From NCBI RefSeq assembly GCF_022179805.1, contig NZ_BPUO01000018.1, forward strand, positions 1 to 64,000: a stretch of 64,000 bases of DNA, read 5' to 3'. Shown here in pieces: positions 59,853 through 64,000 of this stretch; position 1 is the stretch's first letter, and every line of letters starts with the position of its first letter. A program made the translations under genes and the position numbers. The DNA is from Cupriavidus pauculus (GTDB lineage Bacteria; Pseudomonadota; Gammaproteobacteria; Burkholderiales; Burkholderiaceae). Below the pieces are notes generated by a model that did not search any database, had not been told where the DNA came from, and was given only the letters and a program-made list of their open reading frames with translations.

Positions 59853-61244
59853 TCACGGCGCCGGCTGGATGTTCTGGTTCGTGCGGAACAGGTTTTGCGG
59901 ATCGTAGGTGCGCTTGGCCTGCGCCAGCCGGTCGAAGTTGTGCCCGTACGCCGCGTTGACGCGCGACGTCTCGTCCTCGGTCATGAAGTTCACGTAGACG
60001 CCGCCCGTGGCGTATGGCGCCGACGCATTGAAGAAGTCGCGCGCCCAGGCGATGCAGGTGGCGTCCTCGTCGGCGCGATCCCAGCGCGAATGGACGTTCA
60101 TCACGTACCTGGCGTCGCGATGGTGATACGCCGTGGCATCGGGCGACACGCGGTTGGCCACGCCGCCCACCTGGCCGATGAAGATCTCGGCATTCGCCGA
60201 CGGCCCGCGCGCGGCAAAGTCGGTCATCAGGTCGATGGCCGCGTCGTCCAGCCGCGTGAAATTGTGCGACTTCCAGTAGTTGCGCGCACCCGGCGTCAGC
60301 AGCGGATCGAACGCCTGCTGCCACGCCGTGTACGGTACCTGGCCCACGTGCTCGCCCACCGCCTGGCCAAACGCGCGCAGCGGCGCGATGTCCTTGTCGG
60401 CCTGGGTCGGGTCCCCCGTGTGGAATACGGCCAGCACCACCACGTTCGCACCATGCGCCGATGATGGCAGGAACGGCAGCGGCGGCGCCTTGCGTAGCAC
60501 GACCCAGACGTTCATGTCCGGGGGCATGGCCGATTCCGCGAACGCGCGGTATTGGCGCAGCACCGACTTGCCTTCCACGGCCGGGAACACGATCAGCCCG
60601 GCGGTGACCATCGGACCCACCCGATGCAGCCGGAACTGGAACAGCGTGACCACCCCGAAATTGCCGCCCCCGCCGCGCAGCGCCCAGAACAGCTCGGGCT
60701 CGTGCGTGGCATCGGCCCAGTGGCGTTGCCCATCGGCCGTGACCACTTCGCAGCCCAGCAGGTTATCGACGGTCATGCCGTACTGCCGCGTGAGCCAGCC
60801 AAAGCCGCCGCCCACCGTCAACCCGGCCACGCCCGTGGTGGAGTTGATGCCGAGCGGCGTGGCCAGGCCCTGCGCCTGCGCCTCGTGATCGAAATCGCCC
60901 AGCGTGGCGCCCGGGCTGACCCAGGCCACGTTGTCGCGCGCATCGATATGGACGCCGCGCAACTGGGACAGGTCGACCACCAGTCCGTCGTTGCAGATGG
61001 CGCTACCGGCGATGTTGTGCCCGCCGCCGCGCACGGCAATCGACAGGCCATGGTCGCGCGCGAAGTTGACGGCCTGCATGACGTCGGCCGTGCCCGTACA
61101 TTGCACGATGACCGCTGGCCGGCGGTCGACGGTGGCATTCCAGACGGTACGCGCGACGTCGTACCCTGGGTCGTTCGGCAACAGCACCTTGCCGCGCACG
61201 GCGTGGCGCAGCATGTCGACATGATCGGCGGCTAGCGTGGGCAT
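59853..61244 (-). CDS. FAD-linked oxidoreductase (BBE/GOOX type)
   Basis: A 463-residue PCMH-type FAD oxidase or dehydrogenase. His76 in VRGGGHNIAGS is the usual site of covalent FAD attachment. The second attachment Cys found in bicovalent members is absent: the loop reads GINSTTGVAGLTVGGGFGWL. The central substrate domain contains LFWALRGGGGNFGVVTLFQ, and the C-terminal BBE motif region reads YVNFMTEDETSRVNAAYGHNFDRLAQ. Substrates in the family are alkaloids, carbohydrates or secondary metabolites; none can be named here. Confidence 0.92.
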   Translation of the reverse strand: MPTLAADHVDMLRHAVRGKVLLPNDPGYDVARTVWNATVDRRPAVIVQCTGTADVMQAVNFARDHGLSIAVRGGGHNIAGSAICNDGLVVDLSQLRGVHIDARDNVAWVSPGATLGDFDHEAQAQGLATPLGINSTTGVAGLTVGGGFGWLTRQYGMTVDNLLGCEVVTADGQRHWADATHEPELFWALRGGGGNFGVVTLFQFRLHRVGPMVTAGLIVFPAVEGKSVLRQYRAFAESAMPPDMNVWVVLRKAPPLPFLPSSAHGANVVVLAVFHTGDPTQADKDIAPLRAFGQAVGEHVGQVPYTAWQQAFDPLLTPGARNYWKSHNFTRLDDAAIDLMTDFAARGPSANAEIFIGQVGGVANRVSPDATAYHHRDARYVMNVHSRWDRADEDATCIAWARDFFNASAPYATGGVYVNFMTEDETSRVNAAYGHNFDRLAQAKRTYDPQNLFRTNQNIQPAP

Positions 61245-61438
61245 GATGGGCTCCCCTTCTGCTTAGAAGAAACGCTGACGGAAGAGTTATTCATGCAAGG
61301 CACGCGCCAGCCGACCGCAAACGGCTTGTGCGCGACGGTTGGCGCGATGATGTGCCTGCTTATGGATGCCGCAACGACGCAATCGGTTGCATCGGTGAGG
61401 CGGCGCACGCGAGACACGGGCGCCGGCGGGGGCCGAAC

Positions 61439-62671
61439 CTACCCCTTCACGCAGACCACCTGGCGCAGCGTGTGCACGACTTCCACCAGGCTGCGCTGCG
61501 CGGCCATCACGGCGTCGATGTCCTTGTACGCCATCGGGATCTCGTCGATCACGGCCGCGTCCTTGCGGCATTCCACATGCGCGGTGGCCTTGACCTGGTC
61601 CGCCACGGTGAAGCGGCGCTTGGCCTCGGTGCGGCTCATGGTGCGGCCCGCGCCGTGGCTGCACGAGCAGAAGCTTTCCTCGTTGCCCAGGCCGCGCACG
61701 ATAAAGCTCCGGGCGCCCATCGATCCCGGGATGATGCCAAGCTGGCCCTTCTGCGCCGACACTGCGCCCTTGCGCGTGACGAACACATCGGCGCCAAAGT
61801 GGCGTTCCTTCTGCACATAGTTGTGATGGCAGTTCACCGCGTGTTCGTCTACCTCGAACGGCTTGCGGATCACGCCGCGCGCGGCGGCGATTACGGCCGC
61901 CATCATCACCTCGCGATTGCGGCGCGCGTAGTCCTGCGCCCAGCCCACGGCTTCCACGTAGTCGTCGAAATGTCGGCTGCCTTCCTCGAAGTAGGCCAGG
62001 TCGCGGTCGGGCAGATTGGCGATGTGCTGGCGCATGTCCTGCTGCGCCAGCTCGATGAAGTGCGTGCCGATGGCATTGCCCACGCCGCGCGAGCCGCTAT
62101 GGAGCATGAACCAGACGCTGCCGGCCTCGTCCAGACACACCTCGATGAAGTGGTTGCCCGTGCCGAGCGTGCCCAGATGGACGTGGTTGTTGGTACGCGC
62201 CAGCTTCGGGTACTTCTGGCAGATCCTGTCGAAGCCGGGCACCAGTGTCTTCCACACGTCGTCCACCTGCTGCGGCGCCCGGTCGCCCCAGGCCCCCGGA
62301 TCGCGCCGGCCCGGCGCCCGGCCATGCGGCACCGCGCGCTCGATGGCGCCGCGCAGCCCGTGCAGCGAATCGGGCAAGTCCGCCGCCGTCAGCGTGGTGC
62401 GCGCGGCCATCATGCCGCAGCCGATATCGACCCCCACCGCCGCCGGGATGATGGCGCCCTGCGTGGGAATCACGGTGCCAATGGTCGACCCCTTGCCCAG
62501 GTGCACGTCGGGCATCACCGCCAGATGGCGGAACACGAACGGCATGCGCGCGGTGTTCTGCAACTGACGGCGCGCGTCTTCCTCGACCGGTACCCCGACC
62601 GTCCACATCTTCACCGGCTTGCCATGGGCCAGTTCCATGACCTGGTGGTCCGGGCTGTTTGGCTTGTTCAT
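61439..62671 (-). CDS. rtcB: RNA-splicing ligase RtcB
   Basis: A 410-residue RtcB, a GTP-dependent ligase that joins 2',3'-cyclic phosphate RNA ends to 5'-OH ends. Motifs are DVHLGKGSTIGTVIPTQ (55-71), VDIGCGMMAARTT with metal Cys85, TLGTGNHFIE with His174, LHSGSRGVGNAIG with His191, and CSHGAGRTMSR with the guanylylated His339. No rtcA or archease gene is beside it. It may take part in tRNA or rRNA repair, consistent with its neighbour ArfB in translation rescue, though that pairing may be incidental. Confidence 0.96.
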   Translation of the reverse strand: MNKPNSPDHQVMELAHGKPVKMWTVGVPVEEDARRQLQNTARMPFVFRHLAVMPDVHLGKGSTIGTVIPTQGAIIPAAVGVDIGCGMMAARTTLTAADLPDSLHGLRGAIERAVPHGRAPGRRDPGAWGDRAPQQVDDVWKTLVPGFDRICQKYPKLARTNNHVHLGTLGTGNHFIEVCLDEAGSVWFMLHSGSRGVGNAIGTHFIELAQQDMRQHIANLPDRDLAYFEEGSRHFDDYVEAVGWAQDYARRNREVMMAAVIAAARGVIRKPFEVDEHAVNCHHNYVQKERHFGADVFVTRKGAVSAQKGQLGIIPGSMGARSFIVRGLGNEESFCSCSHGAGRTMSRTEAKRRFTVADQVKATAHVECRKDAAVIDEIPMAYKDIDAVMAAQRSLVEVVHTLRQVVCVKG

Positions 62672-62823
62672 CGTGCTACCTCGACGGTGTTGCGGGGCGC
62701 TGGCGCCCTTCCTCTATGGCTGCGATCCGGGCCGGCACCCATCGGTTCCGCCCGTGCGGATTTCGTTCCACGCACCGACCTGCTAGAACAGAACTCTGGA
62801 CTCGACAGAAGAAAGGGATTGCC

Positions 62824-63177
62824 ATGAAGCACCTGCCCTCCATCCGCTTGCTCGTCCTCTCCCTCTGCCTGGCCCTGCTGTCGGCGGGCTGCACCTACTA
62901 CGGCTACCCACCCGGCCCACCACCGCCCCAAGCCACCAACTACGACCGCTCGTTCTACGCGGCGGCCGACGCACTGCGCGACCAGGGCGTGACCATCCAG
63001 GTACAGGACCAGGCCACTGGCAACATTTCCGGGAATTTCGGCAGCACGCCAGTCAGCGCATCGATCCGCCAGCAGGCCGATGGCTCCATGCGCGTGGCGT
63101 TCACCACGGGCGATTCGCGCAACCCAGGGCTGATCGACCGGATTACGCAAAGCTACAACCGGCGGATGGGGCGGTAA
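62824..63177 (+). CDS. Small lipoprotein
   Basis: A 117-residue lipoprotein. The lipobox is LSAGC with Cys23 after a typical leader (MKHLPSIRLLVLSLCLALL). A Tyr/Pro-rich spacer TYYGYPPGPPPPQ is followed by a small alpha/beta domain (FYAAADALRDQGVTIQVQDQATGNISGNFG, VRVAFTT-like strands). It resembles small Burkholderiales outer-membrane lipoproteins of unknown role. GAAAGGGA precedes the ATG as a fair ribosome binding site. It lies just ahead of tRNA-Arg, convergent in orientation. Confidence 0.82.
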   Translation: MKHLPSIRLLVLSLCLALLSAGCTYYGYPPGPPPPQATNYDRSFYAAADALRDQGVTIQVQDQATGNISGNFGSTPVSASIRQQADGSMRVAFTTGDSRNPGLIDRITQSYNRRMGR

Positions 63178-63214
63178 GGCAGTAAGACTATTGGGAAGAG
63201 ACTACGGAAAAACG

Positions 63215-63290
63215 TGGCGCGCCCGGCTGGGATCGAACCAGCAACCCCTGCCTTCGGAGGGCAGTACTCTATCCATTGAGCTACGGGCGC
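63215..63290 (-). tRNA. tRNA-Arg (anticodon CCG)
   Basis: The minus strand gives a 76-base cloverleaf with acceptor GCGCCCG/CGGGCGC, anticodon arm CTGCC-CTCCGAA-GGCAG and T arm GCTGG-TTCGATC-CCAGC, CCA encoded. Anticodon CCG reads the Arg codon CGG. All three stems pair fully. Confidence 0.96.
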
Positions 63291-63612
63291 GATGTGAATT
63301 GTGTTGACAACGGCGAGTGCCGGCGTCGGAAAGTCGCATAGGATACCCGAGTTGTCCGTGGACGTCCATGCGGGATGCGCCGGGGCGCGTCAGCCCCGGG
63401 TTTTCACAGGTCTCTGAGCCGTCGCTTTTGGCTGCAACGGCGAAATCTTGGGTCTATAATCGGCAGCTATTTGCGTCGTACCAGAGACGTAGCGGGGTGG
63501 GAGATGGCCCCGGACGCGAAGACCGACAGATTCACACCCGAAAACAGGGCCAGACAAGCAAGCCGCCCCCAACGCGCTGTGCATAGGTTTCCCGCAAAAT
63601 CGAGAGTTCTGT
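63291..63612 (+). promoter_or_regulatory. Gap with promoter of the terminal cytochrome c gene
   Basis: This 322-base gap lies upstream of the cytochrome c gene. A perfect -10 hexamer TATAAT at 63455-63460 stands 17 bases after a weak -35 (CTGCAA at 63432-63437). About 150 bases of 5' leader would remain before the ATG at 63613. Nothing else is recognised. Confidence 0.5.
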
Positions 63613-64000
63613 ATGAGTGACGTCCATCAAAACGACCACCACGAGTCGCCAATCAAGACCCCTAAGCAACTTATCGCTGTGGTGATCGCCGCCTTTCTTG
63701 TGCCGATCATCGTCATCATCCTGCTGGTCAGTTTTGTCGGCCACGGCACCCATGAGGGCGCTGGTTCCACCCAGAGCGTGGAAGCGGTGAACACCCGCAT
63801 CGCGCCGGTTGCATCACTGGAAATCAAGGATCCCAACGCCCCGCGCGTCTTCAAGACCGGCGAGCAGGTCTACAAGGAAGTCTGCGCAGCCTGCCACGCC
63901 ACCGGTGCGGCGGGTGCGCCCAAGTACGGCGTGGCCGGCGACTGGTCGGCACGTATCGGCCAGGGCTTCGACGGGCTGCTCAAGGCCGTGCTGCACGGCA
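63613..64000 (+). CDS. Membrane-anchored cytochrome c5-type protein (cut by window edge)
   Basis: The first 129 residues of a c-type cytochrome. A polar lead of 18 residues (MSDVHQNDHHESPIKTPK) is followed by an uncleaved membrane anchor (QLIAVVIAAFLVPIIVIILLVSFVG, 19-43), a linker and a heme motif CAACH at 91-95 (YKEVCAACHATGAAGAPK). The pattern matches cytochrome c5-type proteins that feed terminal oxidases. The axial Met lies beyond the window. A plausible promoter is at 63432-63460. Confidence 0.93.
   Translation, partial: MSDVHQNDHHESPIKTPKQLIAVVIAAFLVPIIVIILLVSFVGHGTHEGAGSTQSVEAVNTRIAPVASLEIKDPNAPRVFKTGEQVYKEVCAACHATGAAGAPKYGVAGDWSARIGQGFDGLLKAVLHG

Noticed and set aside
61245..61438. 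Small gene between the BBE-type gene and rtcB
   Set aside because: Frames here lack a ribosome binding site and recognisable protein features.

Overview
The window looks like about 64 kb of the main chromosome of a Burkholderiales bacterium, most like Cupriavidus (or a close Ralstonia relative). The signs are high GC, dense metabolic genes, a rsmI/yraN/diaA/dolP block, a chemolithotrophic sox cluster, a glyoxylate carboligase operon and a self-sufficient CYP102-type P450. This placement comes from protein recognition only; no search was run. No rRNA, CRISPR array or prophage is seen. The only mobile-element gene is the 5' end of an IS256-type transposase at the left edge.

Layout. 1-9.7 kb: IS256 terminus, a small operon (ypeA, a GFA-family protein, a VOC protein), three MFS carriers, a DODA-type dioxygenase, the DNA glycosylase tag, a LysE exporter and a CDF metal exporter. 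9.9-18.3 kb (minus strand): tRNA-Ala(CGC), then the sulfur-oxidation cluster soxB, soxX, soxA, dsrE-like, soxZ, soxY and a cytochrome c, followed by a DMT exporter and flavocytochrome c sulfide dehydrogenase (fccB, fccA). No soxCD lies in the window. 18.3-21.4 kb: dolP, diaA, yraN and divergent rsmI, with DnaA-box-like sites between dolP and diaA. 21.5-27.7 kb: rlpA, a metallo-beta-lactamase-fold hydrolase, an exonuclease-like protein, arsC, acetyltransferases, and an azoR-GNAT-AhpD-like operon divergent from a marR gene with a clear operator.

27.7-42 kb is a ureide/glyoxylate module: an M20 peptidase and an allantoate amidohydrolase-like gene, a dicarboxylate carrier with a FCD-GntR regulator, a LysR regulator, and the operon gcl-hyi-glxR-ttuD-pyk. 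This operon would take two glyoxylate through tartronate semialdehyde and glycerate to pyruvate. Four members of an interspersed palindromic repeat of about 130 bp or its 33-bp core (11.85, 33.0, 37.8 and 41.9 kb) sit between these and neighbouring genes, with a degenerate copy at 43.75 kb.

42-45 kb: a zinc metallopeptidase, a secreted 12-residue repeat protein, rnk and an orphan CadR/PbrR-type MerR regulator with its operator. 45.2-52.1 kb is the most unusual locus. SpeD, an unlisted 48-residue glycine/serine-tailed membrane peptide, a double zinc-ribbon DUF4178-type protein with a Gly/Asp tail, an SPFH-SHOCT protein and a DUF350 membrane protein form a minus-strand operon. It is divergent from a membrane-fused spermidine synthase-like enzyme and a secreted FAD oxidase. 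I infer a polyamine-based membrane or envelope system whose aminopropyl acceptor is unknown.

52.2-64 kb: htpX, a GlxA-type AraC regulator, an MFS carrier, the CYP102 fusion, arfB, a BBE-type oxidoreductase, rtcB, a lipoprotein, tRNA-Arg(CCG) and the start of a membrane-anchored cytochrome c.
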